DNA of 64,000 bases from CAZHRC01 sp964533865 (GTDB lineage Bacteria; Bacillota; Clostridia; Tissierellales; Peptoniphilaceae): contig CAZHRC010000004.1 of NCBI GenBank assembly GCA_964533865.1, forward strand, positions 42,964-106,963, read 5' to 3'. The number at the start of each line of letters is the position of its first letter. Positions within the stretch are counted from its first letter, which is position 1. Positions 1 through 9,135 of this stretch are shown here, one piece after another. The notes beneath the pieces were generated by a model that was not told where the DNA came from, did no database searches, and saw only the letters and a program-made list of their open reading frames with translations. The translations under genes and the position numbers were made by a program.

Positions 1-215
1 AATAAATCCGCCACCCCAAGGGTGACAAATGCGTCAAATTGTCCCAATAAATAGCGCATACCTAAATAGACGTAAACAACGAGAAAAACCACGCCCACTG
101 CTAAACTAAACAGCTGCTTTCGCTTCTTCTTGTCCTTTAGAGCGAGTTGAGGGTGAAGTAACAAGGCGTAGTTCAACAAAAAATCTTTTTTGATGAGGGT
201 CCAAAGCATACTCAT
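1..215 (-). CDS. ABC exporter permease, N-terminal fragment (runs off the window)
   Basis: The first 71 codons of a membrane protein are visible; the rest lies left of the window. The start is an ATG at 215 that overlaps the stop of the upstream ATPase gene (ATGA), so the two are translationally coupled. The visible part has a short N-terminal segment containing KKDFLLNY, a lysine-rich stretch (KDKKKRKQ), then a hydrophobic helix (LAVGVVFLVVYVYLG). This is how many ABC-2 type permeases begin. From its position it should be the membrane half of the transporter whose ATPase is at 212-928. The substrate is unknown. It is partial only because of the window edge, with no sign of damage. Confidence 0.6.
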   Translation of the reverse strand, partial: MSMLWTLIKKDFLLNYALLLHPQLALKDKKKRKQLFSLAVGVVFLVVYVYLGMRYLLGQFDAFVTLGVADL

Positions 216-928
216 TCCGTTAGCTCCAAGAAAATTTTCTCCAAACTTCCCTCGTCGGCGGCTTGGGCTTTAATGTCATCTAAGGTGCCAACGACGATGA
301 TTTTACCGTCTTTGATAATCGCCAATCGATCGCAAAGCTTCTCTGCCACTTCCATGACATGGGTGGAGAAGAACACCACCTTACCTAAATCGCAACGCTC
401 GCGCATCAATTCCTTCAATCGGAAAGAACTCTTGGGATCGAGGCCCACCATCGGCTCATCGAGAATCAAAATCTCAGGATCGTGAATCAACGCTCCGATT
501 AAACTGATCTTTTGTTGCATCCCATGGGAATACCCTGAAATATAGTCGGGCAAGTCTTTTGTCAATTCAAAGGCCTCGGCAAAATAGTCGATGCGTTCTT
601 TACGCTCTTCTTCCGATAAATTGTAGACGTTGGCTAAGAAATTTAAATACTCTAGCCCTGTCATCTTCTCGTAAATCTCCGGGTTGTCCGGTACAAAGCT
701 CATCTTTTGCTTGGCGAGAAGGGGCTCGCGGATCACATCGATCCCATCGACAAAAATCTGTCCGCCGTCGGGTTGCAAAAGCCCTACGATCATTTTTATC
801 GTCGTGGTCTTCCCCGCTCCATTGGGACCTAAAAAGCCAAAAATTTCCCCTGGTTTCACCTCGAGATTCACTCGATCCGCTGCTACCTTAGAGCCATATC
901 GTTTTGTCACATCGATTAATTTTAGCAT
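212..928 (-). CDS. ABC transporter ATP-binding protein
   Basis: This 238-residue ATPase subunit would power the permease that follows it. Walker A is GPNGAGKTT (about residues 34-42). The signature region reads SGYSHGMQQK, and Walker B is ILILDEP followed by a D-loop with GLD. The length is normal for a single nucleotide-binding domain of the CcmA/NatA-type exporter class. A ribosome site (AGGAGG) precedes the ATG. The pair is typical of small export systems in Clostridia whose substrates cannot be predicted. Nothing looks broken. Confidence is high for the family and low for any substrate. Confidence 0.9.
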   Translation of the reverse strand: MLKLIDVTKRYGSKVAADRVNLEVKPGEIFGFLGPNGAGKTTTIKMIVGLLQPDGGQIFVDGIDVIREPLLAKQKMSFVPDNPEIYEKMTGLEYLNFLANVYNLSEEERKERIDYFAEAFELTKDLPDYISGYSHGMQQKISLIGALIHDPEILILDEPMVGLDPKSSFRLKELMRERCDLGKVVFFSTHVMEVAEKLCDRLAIIKDGKIIVVGTLDDIKAQAADEGSLEKIFLELTE

Positions 929-990
929 AGTATCCTCCTGTAGATATCGATTTACCTATACCCTTCTATGCTAATTGTCAAACTCTTAAC

Positions 991-2490
991 TTATCGTTGG
1001 TCTTCTGCAAACTTTTTGAGAAGGGTTTCCACCTTTTCCCGCCCTTCGTCGACGGAAAAAATCATCCCGAAAAACTGCCATACCACATTTTTTTGGCGAA
1101 CGATCATCATCTTGTCGTCCACACTCAAGTGGTAGCCTTCATCGATGGGAAGCGCTTTACCTGTATGGGGCCTGATGCTGTTGGCGACGACCACATCGAG
1201 CAAATCTTCAGCCGATGACGCCTGCTCGATCTCCTCTTTCGTCGCCGGAAACGGATAGGGAAAATCCAGCCCCATCAGTACGCTTTGAGTTTCTAGGTCA
1301 CCATTATAGCGATTGATCGCCCTCTGTTTGAAACCGTGGTGCAGCTCCTTGGTTCGATCTGCGAGACAACGCTCGACTAAGTCCTTAGCAACGCTTTCGT
1401 TGAGACATTCTGCGTACTTCGTTTCTAATCGCCTGTCGCCACCAAACTGTGCAAAAACATAAGATGTGGGAACAAAAAAGCTGTGGCTCTTCAGAAAATA
1501 GATATCCCCAGGCATAATGTTTTCAATACGACTAGGATCTTCACCTCGTATCAGCACGCGCTGCGATGCCATAATATTCTGTACCCTAGTCCACTGACTT
1601 GCAGCGCCTTCGGTTCCTATGAAGCCCAGAGTGGCTAAGAAAATCCCCATTGACAACATCATCCCCCCGATAATAAGCCCCGGTTTCCATTTTTCCCGGA
1701 TCCTTCCCTCAAACTTAATGAAATATCGGGTCAACATCCCCACTGAAGTGCCTAGAAATAAGATGTAAAGGCCGACGTTCTCCGTGTTTAGCGTTTTGAT
1801 ATCGATGATAATCGTCACCGCCACACTCAGTAGACAAACCGCCAAAGACGCCAATCCCAACCCCAAAACCCCGCGCCACAAAAGGGAGGGTTTGCCGTTA
1901 AATCGATAAACCGCACCGAGTTCTCGTGACACTTTCCGGTTTCGACAATAAAACACCCACGTAAACAAAAACTCATAGGTGACGTACAGGAAAGCGAAGA
2001 GGGCAAACAGCGCCACAGGGATCGTGTAGTTGACCAATAGCCCTTGTCTCGAATTGGCGATGTTGAGAATGATACTTAAAAAGAACCAAATCACCATAAC
2101 AGATACGCTTAGAGCTGCCAATTGCTTTCTTACACGATTTGCCACCAAGGTATTTTCCGACACCCCATCCGAGTAAATGGGTCGGTAGTCGTCCACATTT
2201 TTAGTATAAAACACCTCATAGTCTCTAACATGCCCGCCATTGATCCAACCCCGTCTTTCGCACGCCTCTCGAAACTCCGACACTTCAACCTTGTCGAGTC
2301 CCGTCCACACCCGTTCTCTTTCAAAGGGTACGATGGCATAGGTCACCTCTTTGGGCTCTCCTTTTTCAAATACAAACAAGAAGTGGAACAACACGCGTTT
2401 TAAGTACCACCCCGCCTTCGCCTTGTTTTCCAACCAAGGAATCAGGGATTTATAGTTGGCAAGGGTCATATGGTTGATTGCGATCATCAT
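991..2490 (-). CDS. DUF2812 domain membrane protein
   Basis: This is a 499-residue protein whose N-terminus (about 1-110) resembles the DUF2812 family: a short cytoplasmic domain with an AGWYL motif followed by membrane helices. About six hydrophobic segments lie between residues 130 and 300. A long soluble tail of about 190 residues follows, richer in charged residues, and is unusual for short DUF2812 proteins. The ATG overlaps the padR stop codon (ATGA), so it is the second gene of a PadR-controlled operon, the usual setting for DUF2812 genes. The biochemical role is unknown. It may be a membrane stress or envelope factor, but that is only inferred from its PadR partner. Confidence 0.75.
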   Translation of the reverse strand: MMIAINHMTLANYKSLIPWLENKAKAGWYLKRVLFHFLFVFEKGEPKEVTYAIVPFERERVWTGLDKVEVSEFREACERRGWINGGHVRDYEVFYTKNVDDYRPIYSDGVSENTLVANRVRKQLAALSVSVMVIWFFLSIILNIANSRQGLLVNYTIPVALFALFAFLYVTYEFLFTWVFYCRNRKVSRELGAVYRFNGKPSLLWRGVLGLGLASLAVCLLSVAVTIIIDIKTLNTENVGLYILFLGTSVGMLTRYFIKFEGRIREKWKPGLIIGGMMLSMGIFLATLGFIGTEGAASQWTRVQNIMASQRVLIRGEDPSRIENIMPGDIYFLKSHSFFVPTSYVFAQFGGDRRLETKYAECLNESVAKDLVERCLADRTKELHHGFKQRAINRYNGDLETQSVLMGLDFPYPFPATKEEIEQASSAEDLLDVVVANSIRPHTGKALPIDEGYHLSVDDKMMIVRQKNVVWQFFGMIFSVDEGREKVETLLKKFAEDQR

Positions 2491-2801
2491 TCTTCTCCTT
2501 TCACCCGTTGGTAATCCATCAACAATAGTTCCAAGCGTTTCACTTCCTCTGCGAGGATATACTCCCCTGATGGGGTCAGCTGGTAGTGTTTTCGTTTGTT
2601 TTCCTGGGAAGCCAATGCAATGTACCCCTCGGATTCAAACCGTGCGAGAAGAGCGTAAACCGTCCCCGGTCCTAAATCGATCCGCCCAGAGGTCACCTGG
2701 TCCACATACGCCATGATTTCAATGCCATAGCGAGGTTTTTTCAGGCTCAGTAAAATGTAAAACATCGGCTCTGTCAACGTTTGTAACTGTTCGCGCGCCA
2801 C
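2487..2801 (-). CDS. PadR family transcriptional regulator
   Basis: This 104-residue winged-helix repressor is of the short PadR type. It begins with a GTG at 2801 preceded by AGGAGG. The sequence carries the PadR pattern FYILLSLKKPRYGIEI near residues 14-29, then GTVYALLARFESEGYI, the recognition-helix and wing region, and a C-terminal dimerisation helix. It is the first gene of an operon with the DUF2812 protein and overlaps it by 4 bases. Two palindromes of the TATCGA...TCGATA type lie in its promoter, so it most likely represses its own operon. The inducing ligand is unknown. Confidence 0.92.
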   Translation of the reverse strand: MAREQLQTLTEPMFYILLSLKKPRYGIEIMAYVDQVTSGRIDLGPGTVYALLARFESEGYIALASQENKRKHYQLTPSGEYILAEEVKRLELLLMDYQRVKGEE

Positions 2802-2825
2802 GATACCCCCTCCTATTCTTATTAA

Positions 2826-2880
2826 TATCGAGTCTCGATAGTCTTTGTTTTATTTTATATCGATACTCGATAGTTGTCAA
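2826..2880 (-). promoter_or_regulatory. padR promoter with two palindromic operators
   Basis: On the minus strand TTGACA (2880-2875) and TAAAAT (2857-2852) are 17 bases apart, a near-consensus sigma-A promoter. One operator, TATCGATACTCGATA at 2858-2872, fills the spacer. A second, TATCGAGTCTCGATA at 2826-2840, is a perfect 7-1-7 palindrome at and just after the expected transcription start. The centres are 32 bases apart, about three helical turns, so two dimers could bind the same DNA face. Binding would block RNA polymerase, consistent with autorepression by the PadR protein. Confidence 0.8.
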
Positions 2881-2993
2881 TGAAAAATTACTGATTCGAT
2901 TAGTCTCCCCGTACCGAGATTTGATACAGTCCATCTTGTTCGTTGTCTCACATTATGTTAGCATTGTGATACTACGATAAGTGAGGTGCCTCG

Positions 2994-4856
2994 ATGAATG
3001 AACTGATTTTTGTCGTACCCAATACTCGAATAGCCGAAACCATTACACGCGTTGTTCAGTCTAGAAATTACCACTTTCCTGTTCACAGCGCGAGTAAAGA
3101 GCGAGCCCTTGACATCGTCAAAAAAGAAATCGTCAATGGCGCTAAAGTTGTGATCAGTCTTGGAGTCACTGCCGAATATTTGAAAGCAAACATCGACATA
3201 CCTGTGATCAAAATGCTCTACTCCGAATTTGAATTCATTTCAGCCATACGTGAAGGTTTGGAATTCTCTGACCGTGTAGCTGTTATAGGATCTGATGACA
3301 TCGCATACTTAACCGAAAGATTATTGCGAATCTTTGATAAGAAAGTCGGTGTTTTTACCCTAAACCTATGGGAGCCCATCGACTTACAAGCCAAAAGAGT
3401 GCTCGATCGTGGCTACGAGGTTATTATCAGTGGCACGCCATCGGTGGAAGAAGCCATCCGCCATAAAAAGTTTGGCATCCTTCCTGATATCGACGCGAAA
3501 ATCGTCGAATTCAATATGGACAACGCGCTCTATATTCTTCAATTACTCCAAGAGACCGAAGAACGCTATCAAACAATGGATGCTATCTTGCACTGCACGT
3601 CTGAAGGTCTCATTGGAACTGATGCTCATGACCATATTATTTTTACCAATCCTACGGCGGAACGCATTATGGGCGCCCATAGAGATGTCCTCCACCAGCA
3701 GTCTTTTCGAAAAGCACTCGCTTCACAGGGCCTTATCGACGTTCTCGATGACCATACTCCTGAAGCCACTAAAAAACCCGAGAAACTCATCGTCACAAGT
3801 AGCCTGCCCGTCGTCGTTAAGGATTGTGAAATCGGTCATGTGTACGCCTTAAAAGAAGTCGAAGAGATTCAAGCTCTCGAGCAACGCATACGAAAAGAAC
3901 TCATTGCAAAAGGCCATTTTGCCAAACATACTTTTGCCGATATCATAGGCAATAGCCATACGATGAAACGTCTTAAAGCGACTTCTAAAAAATACGCTCC
4001 TCATACGAGCTCCATACTTATTCACGGCCAGAGTGGCACGGGCAAAGAGCTTTTCGCACAAAGTATACACCATGCAAGTCTTCGATCCCATGAGGCCTTC
4101 GTCGCTGTAAACTGTGCCGCATTACCCGAACAACTCCTCGAGAGTGAACTCTTTGGCTACGTAAAAGGCGCCTTTACAGGCGCTCGACAGGAAGGAAAGC
4201 CTGGACTCTTTGAAATGGCCCATAAAGGCACGCTATTTCTTGATGAAATTGGTGAAATGCCTCTTTCTATGCAAGCGCGGCTTCTTCGTGTATTACAGGA
4301 GCGTGAGGTTCACCGAATTGGTGATGACAAAGTCATTCCTGTCGATGTTAGGCTTCTATCCGCAACAAATCGAGATCTGACAGCAATGATTACGAAAGGC
4401 GAGTTTAGAGAGGACCTTTATTATCGCTTGTGTATCCTAGAACTCAAGCTTCCACCTCTGAGCCAACACGCAGATGATATCCCAGAAATCGTACAACACC
4501 TCCTTGTGAAAAGAGCTCAAGAGCTAAACATCCCCAAACTAAGCATGTCTGCATCATTAATGGATCGCTTAACAGCATTGCCATGGCCAGGCAATGTACG
4601 GCAACTCAGCAATTTCATCGAACGTCTTTCGATCATGTCAGAGAATCACATTCTGGATAATGATGACTTCGATGAAATCCTACAATTGTCTCCTCTCACA
4701 CCCCATGACACACATTCTAATGATCTCGCTTCCAAAGAGCTACATGCTATCGAACAAGCGCTACAACAATCAAAGGGAAATAAATCAAAAGCTGCAAAAC
4801 TCTTGGGCATCCATCCTTCCACTTTATGGCGTAAGCTTAAGAAACACCATCTCTAA
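2994..4856 (+). CDS. Sigma-54 dependent transcriptional activator, PrpR_N type
   Basis: This is a 620-residue enhancer-binding protein. Residues 1-185 look like a PrpR_N sensory domain (opening LIFVVPNTRIAETI). A PAS-like segment follows (about 195-300), then the AAA+ domain: Walker A GQSGTGKE near residue 344, the sigma-54 contact loop GAFTGA near 393, and LFLDEIGEMP as Walker B. The Fis-type helix-turn-helix is at the C-terminus (KSKAAKLLGIHPSTLWRKL). It lies directly upstream of a -24/-12 promoter that drives a dehydratase and a GntP permease, so it very likely activates those genes in response to a sugar acid or related metabolite. Start: ATG with GAGG eleven bases upstream. Confidence 0.92.
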   Translation: MNELIFVVPNTRIAETITRVVQSRNYHFPVHSASKERALDIVKKEIVNGAKVVISLGVTAEYLKANIDIPVIKMLYSEFEFISAIREGLEFSDRVAVIGSDDIAYLTERLLRIFDKKVGVFTLNLWEPIDLQAKRVLDRGYEVIISGTPSVEEAIRHKKFGILPDIDAKIVEFNMDNALYILQLLQETEERYQTMDAILHCTSEGLIGTDAHDHIIFTNPTAERIMGAHRDVLHQQSFRKALASQGLIDVLDDHTPEATKKPEKLIVTSSLPVVVKDCEIGHVYALKEVEEIQALEQRIRKELIAKGHFAKHTFADIIGNSHTMKRLKATSKKYAPHTSSILIHGQSGTGKELFAQSIHHASLRSHEAFVAVNCAALPEQLLESELFGYVKGAFTGARQEGKPGLFEMAHKGTLFLDEIGEMPLSMQARLLRVLQEREVHRIGDDKVIPVDVRLLSATNRDLTAMITKGEFREDLYYRLCILELKLPPLSQHADDIPEIVQHLLVKRAQELNIPKLSMSASLMDRLTALPWPGNVRQLSNFIERLSIMSENHILDNDDFDEILQLSPLTPHDTHSNDLASKELHAIEQALQQSKGNKSKAAKLLGIHPSTLWRKLKKHHL

Positions 4857-4874
4857 TCATTGCAGACTCGCATA

Positions 4875-4894
4875 GCACAATTGCATTGTGCAAT
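4875..4894. promoter_or_regulatory. Upstream activator site for the sigma-54 activator
   Basis: Two overlapping palindromes occupy 20 bases: GCACAAT-TGC-ATTGTGC (4875-4891, perfect arms) and ATTGCA-TTG-TGCAAT (4880-4894). They stand about 55 bases upstream of the -24 element, in the position expected for an enhancer bound by the Fis-type domain of the preceding regulator. Confidence 0.65.
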
Positions 4895-4910
4895 GATTTG
4901 AGGTATAAAA

Positions 4911-4945
4911 AGGTCTGAAAACCCCGGTTTTCAGACCTTTCTTAT
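4911..4945 (+). terminator. Rho-independent terminator of the activator gene
   Basis: A 13-base stem (AGGTCTGAAAACC pairing with GGTTTTCAGACCT) is followed by a T-rich run. It ends transcription of the regulator and is placed between the enhancer site and the -24/-12 promoter, so read-through into the dehydratase genes is prevented. Confidence 0.85.
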
Positions 4946-4947
4946 TT

Positions 4948-4963
4948 TGGCATGATACTTGCT
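4948..4963 (+). promoter_or_regulatory. Sigma-54 (-24/-12) promoter
   Basis: TGGCAT, five bases, then TTGCT matches the sigma-54 consensus TGGCAC-N5-TTGCW with one difference. It lies 39 bases before the TTG start of the dehydratase gene and downstream of a sigma-54 activator gene. Confidence 0.88.
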
Positions 4964-5001
4964 TCTAAATTTAAGTACATTTCTTAAAAGGAGGCAATGA
5001 T

Positions 5002-6651
5002 TTGAAAGAAAACCCTAAGATAACCGATGCTTACTACACAGGATTAATGGGAGCGTCAGGTTATGGTTGTGAGGAGCTAAAAAATCCGGTGATTGGTATT
5101 GTAAATTCCTGGACGGAAGCCAATCCTGGACACAAACCACTGCAAGAACTCGCAGCATATGTAAAAGAAGGTATCTGGAGCGCTGGAGGTACCCCTGTCG
5201 AATTCAACGTCCCAGCGCCTTGTGATGGCATAGCACAGGGAAGTGGGATGTACTTTGTATTGCCACAGAGAGACCTTATCGCTGCATCGATAGAAGCCAT
5301 GGTCAAGGCACACGATTTCGATGGATTAGTCTTTCTAGGTTCCTGTGATAAAATCATACCTGGCATGTTGATGGCAGCGGCGTTAATAGATAAACCCAGT
5401 ATATTGCTCACCGCTGGCGCTATGCTACCTTACGAAGCCGATGACGGTATCACCTACACCACGCCTGACTTAAAAGAAGCCATTGGGAGGCGAAACAAAG
5501 GCCTAATCAGTGAGGATGTTTTTGATGATTATAAAGATAACATCTGTTTTTCCTGTGGGACTTGTTCAATGTACGGTACCGCCAACACAATGGGCGTCTT
5601 TGCAGAGGTCATTGGATTAACGCCCTTCGACAGTGTTACTTCTTTGTTTTCTTCATCCGTAAAAATGCGCCAGTCTAGACAAGCAGGTCGAAGGATTGTC
5701 GATTTGACACGCCGTGGCGTGACTGCCAAGACTTTTCTGACGCGTGAAAGCCTTTCAAATGGCATAAAGCACATCTCCGCAACCGGAGGATCAACTAATG
5801 CTTTTCTTCACGTGATTGCTTTGGCAAAAGTGTTGGGCATCCCACTCTCTTTGAAAGACTTTGACGACATTCAAGCGACTGTCCCGTTGATTGCCAAGTT
5901 TAAGCCATCCTCCCCATATAATCTTCAAGACTATCATCGAGCTGGTGGTGTTAGAGGAAGTCTATCGATAATACGCGGCTACCTAGAAACTACTACCCCT
6001 CATGTGATGGGCGGTACGCTGGGAAGTATTTTAGATGCTTACCATCGACCAATTAACTCTGAGATTATTAGACCACTCGATAAAGCTTATGGAAAAGACG
6101 GAAGCTTTGCCGTGCTCTATGGCAATCTCGCGCCAAATGGATCCGTCATAAAAAAAAGTGGTGTCGTTCCTGAGATGTTCCATCACAGAGGTCCTGCCGT
6201 GGTCTGCAATTGCGAAGAAGAAGTGCGTGAACTTCTTTTAAACAACGACATTCAACCTGGAAGCGTATTAGTTATCCGCTATGAAGGACCTAAAGGAGGC
6301 CCCGGCATGCGTGAACTCTCCATTCCAGCAGCTATGCTCGTGGGAATGGGCCTTCACACCTCTGTCGCCATGATCACTGATGGAAGATTTTCTGGCGCTA
6401 CAAGAGGTCCATGTGTTGGTCACATCACCCCAGAAGCCTGGGAAGGTGGCCCGTTAGCCATCGTCAAAAACGGCGACATCATCGCCATCGATGTCGATAA
6501 TGGGACTATCGATTTAGAACTTGACGATGAAGAAATCGCAAACCGACTAAGTCGACTAACCCATCCGATAAAGGAAACCAGTGGGCTCCTTACCCGCTAT
6601 CGAAGGTTAGTTTCAGGTGCTGAGAACGGTGCCTTATGGCTTTACGATTAA
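5002..6651 (+). CDS. IlvD/Edd family dehydratase (sugar-acid or dihydroxy-acid)
   Basis: This 549-residue iron-sulphur dehydratase removes water from a hydroxy acid to give a 2-keto acid. Recognisable family blocks are [10 protein letters not shown] (near 71-80), GSCDKIIPG (near 112) with a cluster cysteine, [13 protein letters not shown] (near 186) with further cysteines, and [11 protein letters not shown] near the C-terminus. The start is TTG, set by AGGAGG at 4989-4994; the nearby ATG reads into a stop. It is followed by a GntP permease and controlled by a dedicated sigma-54 activator, not by branched-chain amino acid genes. That context favours a sugar-acid dehydratase (gluconate, xylonate or galactonate type) over IlvD, though sequence alone does not settle it. 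Confidence 0.85.
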   Translation: MKENPKITDAYYTGLMGASGYGCEELKNPVIGIVNSWTEANPGHKPLQELAAYVKEGIWSAGGTPVEFNVPAPCDGIAQGSGMYFVLPQRDLIAASIEAMVKAHDFDGLVFLGSCDKIIPGMLMAAALIDKPSILLTAGAMLPYEADDGITYTTPDLKEAIGRRNKGLISEDVFDDYKDNICFSCGTCSMYGTANTMGVFAEVIGLTPFDSVTSLFSSSVKMRQSRQAGRRIVDLTRRGVTAKTFLTRESLSNGIKHISATGGSTNAFLHVIALAKVLGIPLSLKDFDDIQATVPLIAKFKPSSPYNLQDYHRAGGVRGSLSIIRGYLETTTPHVMGGTLGSILDAYHRPINSEIIRPLDKAYGKDGSFAVLYGNLAPNGSVIKKSGVVPEMFHHRGPAVVCNCEEEVRELLLNNDIQPGSVLVIRYEGPKGGPGMRELSIPAAMLVGMGLHTSVAMITDGRFSGATRGPCVGHITPEAWEGGPLAIVKNGDIIAIDVDNGTIDLELDDEEIANRLSRLTHPIKETSGLLTRYRRLVSGAENGALWLYD

Positions 6652-6698
6652 CTCGGATGACTTTGCTCATCTTATAGGAAAACTATGGAGGTTTCAAA

Positions 6699-8042
6699 AT
6701 GACTATAATGATTCCCTTTTTAATCGGCCTTGCTTTTATGATGTTTCTAATGATCAAAACAAAAGCAGGTCCTCTCGTTTCTATGCTTTTAGCTGCCCTA
6801 TTGATTGGAATGACCTGTGGCTTAACTGGTCTAGAAACCATTAACGCCATCACAACAGGCTTTGGCAACACCTGTAAAGGAATCGGTATTGTGATTATCT
6901 TCGGTACCATACTCGGAGAATACTTAGAGAAATCCAATGCCACGCAACGCATCGCCACGACCATGTTGAAATTATCTGGCGAAAAAAATGCAGATCTCGC
7001 CCTCACCGCTACAGGATATCTGGTATCAATCCCTGTCTTTGTCGATGTGGCCTTGATCATGATCGCACCATTATGCAAAGCCATCGCCAAAAAATCTAAA
7101 AAACTCGTCGGTCCGTTGGCTGTCGCACTTTCTGGTGCATTACTCTGCACCAACACCTTTGTGGCTCCAACGCCGGCTCCTCTTTCCATCGTCGGTATTT
7201 TAGGCATCGATGTTGGACAATCGATTCTTTACGGCTTATTGGTGGCTGCGATTGGAAGTATCGCCGTTTGGGCATTTGCCCGTTTCTATTTGTCCAAAAA
7301 GCCAGAAAGCTGGTACTCTTACTTAAGTACGGCGATTCTAGAAGAAGATGCTACACCCGAAGCCGATGAAAAGGACATGCCCGGTTTCCTTCGATCGATT
7401 TCCCCTATCCTGGTACCGGTTATGCTCATCCTATTGAATACTACCTGTAGCATGCTATTACCGGAAGGTTCTCCTGTGCTTGAAATCACCAAATTCATCG
7501 GAAACTCCAATATCGCACTGGCACTGGGAACGATCTGGGCTGTCGTTATGCTCTTTAAACATCTACCGGCAGGCGAATCCTTTGATGCCGTCAATAACGC
7601 TATGAAAGCCTGCGGCCCTGTTATTTTTATAACCGCTGCTGGCGGATCTTTAGCTCGGGTCATCAACGAAACAGGGGTAGGGGAACTCTTAGCAGATTTT
7701 TTAGTCGCCAGCCCACTTCCCGCCATCTTGGTACCTTTTCTGATTTGTGGATTTTCAAAGTTTGCTCAAGGATCCGCTTCGGTCGCCGTCATCATGGCTG
7801 CTACGCTCACCCTACCCTTGACCACTGCGGGAGCCATACACCCTATTATTGCATTTCTCGCAATTTGTGCTGGTAGCCAACTCGGCTCCCACGTCAACAA
7901 CAGTTTTTTCTGGGTCTTTGCCAACCTTTTTGGCTACGACACTAAAACCGCTATGAAAACCTTGGTTGTCGGTCAACACATCATCGCTTTTGTCACCTTA
8001 GCTGCTACATTTGTACTTAGTTTTGTACTTCCACCTCTATAA
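6699..8042 (+). CDS. GntP family permease (gluconate:H+ symporter type)
   Basis: This is a 447-residue polytopic membrane protein with about 12-14 hydrophobic segments. GntP-family landmarks include ITTGFGNTCKGIGIVIIFGTI near residues 50-70 in the N-terminal half, TNTFVAPTPAPL near 150, and GSHVNNSFFWV near 405. It would import a sugar acid such as gluconate together with protons. GGAGG precedes the ATG. It lies 47 bases behind the dehydratase gene and shares its sigma-54 promoter, so uptake and first catabolic step appear to be co-induced. A strong terminator closes the operon at 8121. Confidence 0.9.
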   Translation: MTIMIPFLIGLAFMMFLMIKTKAGPLVSMLLAALLIGMTCGLTGLETINAITTGFGNTCKGIGIVIIFGTILGEYLEKSNATQRIATTMLKLSGEKNADLALTATGYLVSIPVFVDVALIMIAPLCKAIAKKSKKLVGPLAVALSGALLCTNTFVAPTPAPLSIVGILGIDVGQSILYGLLVAAIGSIAVWAFARFYLSKKPESWYSYLSTAILEEDATPEADEKDMPGFLRSISPILVPVMLILLNTTCSMLLPEGSPVLEITKFIGNSNIALALGTIWAVVMLFKHLPAGESFDAVNNAMKACGPVIFITAAGGSLARVINETGVGELLADFLVASPLPAILVPFLICGFSKFAQGSASVAVIMAATLTLPLTTAGAIHPIIAFLAICAGSQLGSHVNNSFFWVFANLFGYDTKTAMKTLVVGQHIIAFVTLAATFVLSFVLPPL

Positions 8043-8120
8043 CATCACCCATCATTTTAACCAACGATGTAGGTTGACCTTCTCTAGACTTTGTAGGTTA
8101 TCTACGGCTATTGAGCTCAA

Positions 8121-8152
8121 AACAGCCCATCCGATTACCGGATGGGCTGTTT
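8121..8152. terminator. Bidirectional terminator between gntP-like gene and uppP
   Basis: The stem AACAGCCCATCCG pairs with CGGATGGGCTGTT around a 5-base loop. T-rich stretches follow on both strands, as expected between convergent genes. Confidence 0.85.
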
Positions 8153-8189
8153 GTATTCATCGCTATTTGCGAACCATCATTGTTGTATA

Positions 8190-9116
8190 TTACACCGTCT
8201 TTACCAAGGTGAAAAACACAACCACGATCAATCCCAACACGATGCGGTAGTAGCCGAAAGGAACGAAGTTGTTTTTTTGGATGTAGGATAAAAACTTGCG
8301 GATGACAAACAGGGCGACTAGAAAGGACAAAACCATTCCCGCCAAGATGAGCAACCACTGATAAGACGAAAAGGCGGCGCTGTTTTTGACGACTTTTAAG
8401 AGAGTCGCTCCCAACATGGTGGGTATGGCGAGGAAGAAGGAGAAATCCGCCGCGGCGACGCGACTTGTCCCAAGTAGCATGGCACCTATAATGGTGGCGG
8501 CAGAGCGACTCGTCCCTGGCACCATGGCCATACACTGAAAACAACCGATGAGAAAAGCGGTTTTGTATCCGATGTCGTCAACCGATGTCATTTTAAAGTC
8601 GGAGGATGTTCCTTGTCGGCGTTCGATGAGGATGATGAATATCCCCCAGACCACCAAGGTGGTGGCGACGACGTAAACATTGAACAGGTGAGCATCGATC
8701 CAATCGTCAAATAAAAAGCCCAAAACCGCTGCCGGGATGAGACCGATGATGACTTTTGTCCACAGAATCACGGTTTGACCGTCAAAGAGTCGGTTAAACT
8801 TTACTCGCGTTCGATAATAGGACTGAGACTTGGCGTTCATGGCATCGTAGTTTTTAGGCAGTTGGTACTTAGCGATGCGCTCTTCGCTGTTTGGATTTCT
8901 AAAGGGATTGAGCTTTCCAAAGTACAGCACGACCACCGCCATAATCGCCCCAAGCTGGATAATGACGTTGAAGGCATTTGAAAAGACCTCGGGTTCAAGT
9001 TTTACAAATTCATTGACCAAGATTAAGTGGCCGGTGGAGCTGATGGGTAAAAACTCCGTCACCCCTTCTACGATGCTCAGCACTAGCACCCTTAATAAAT
9101 CTAATGTCAGGTTCAT
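8190..9116 (-). CDS. uppP: Undecaprenyl-diphosphatase UppP
   Basis: This 308-residue integral membrane enzyme dephosphorylates undecaprenyl pyrophosphate to recycle the lipid carrier for cell wall synthesis, and it can confer bacitracin tolerance. The two family signatures are present: EGVTEFLPISSTGHLI near residues 17-32 and PGTSRSAATI near 199-208, with several hydrophobic helices around them. The length is slightly above the usual 265-285 because of an extended loop around residues 65-110 that is rich in asparagine and lysine. An AGAGGAG ribosome site precedes the ATG. It looks like a single-gene unit ending in a shared terminator. Confidence 0.95.
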   Translation of the reverse strand: MNLTLDLLRVLVLSIVEGVTEFLPISSTGHLILVNEFVKLEPEVFSNAFNVIIQLGAIMAVVVLYFGKLNPFRNPNSEERIAKYQLPKNYDAMNAKSQSYYRTRVKFNRLFDGQTVILWTKVIIGLIPAAVLGFLFDDWIDAHLFNVYVVATTLVVWGIFIILIERRQGTSSDFKMTSVDDIGYKTAFLIGCFQCMAMVPGTSRSAATIIGAMLLGTSRVAAADFSFFLAIPTMLGATLLKVVKNSAAFSSYQWLLILAGMVLSFLVALFVIRKFLSYIQKNNFVPFGYYRIVLGLIVVVFFTLVKTV

Positions 9117-9135
9117 GGTTGTCTCCTCTTTTGAT

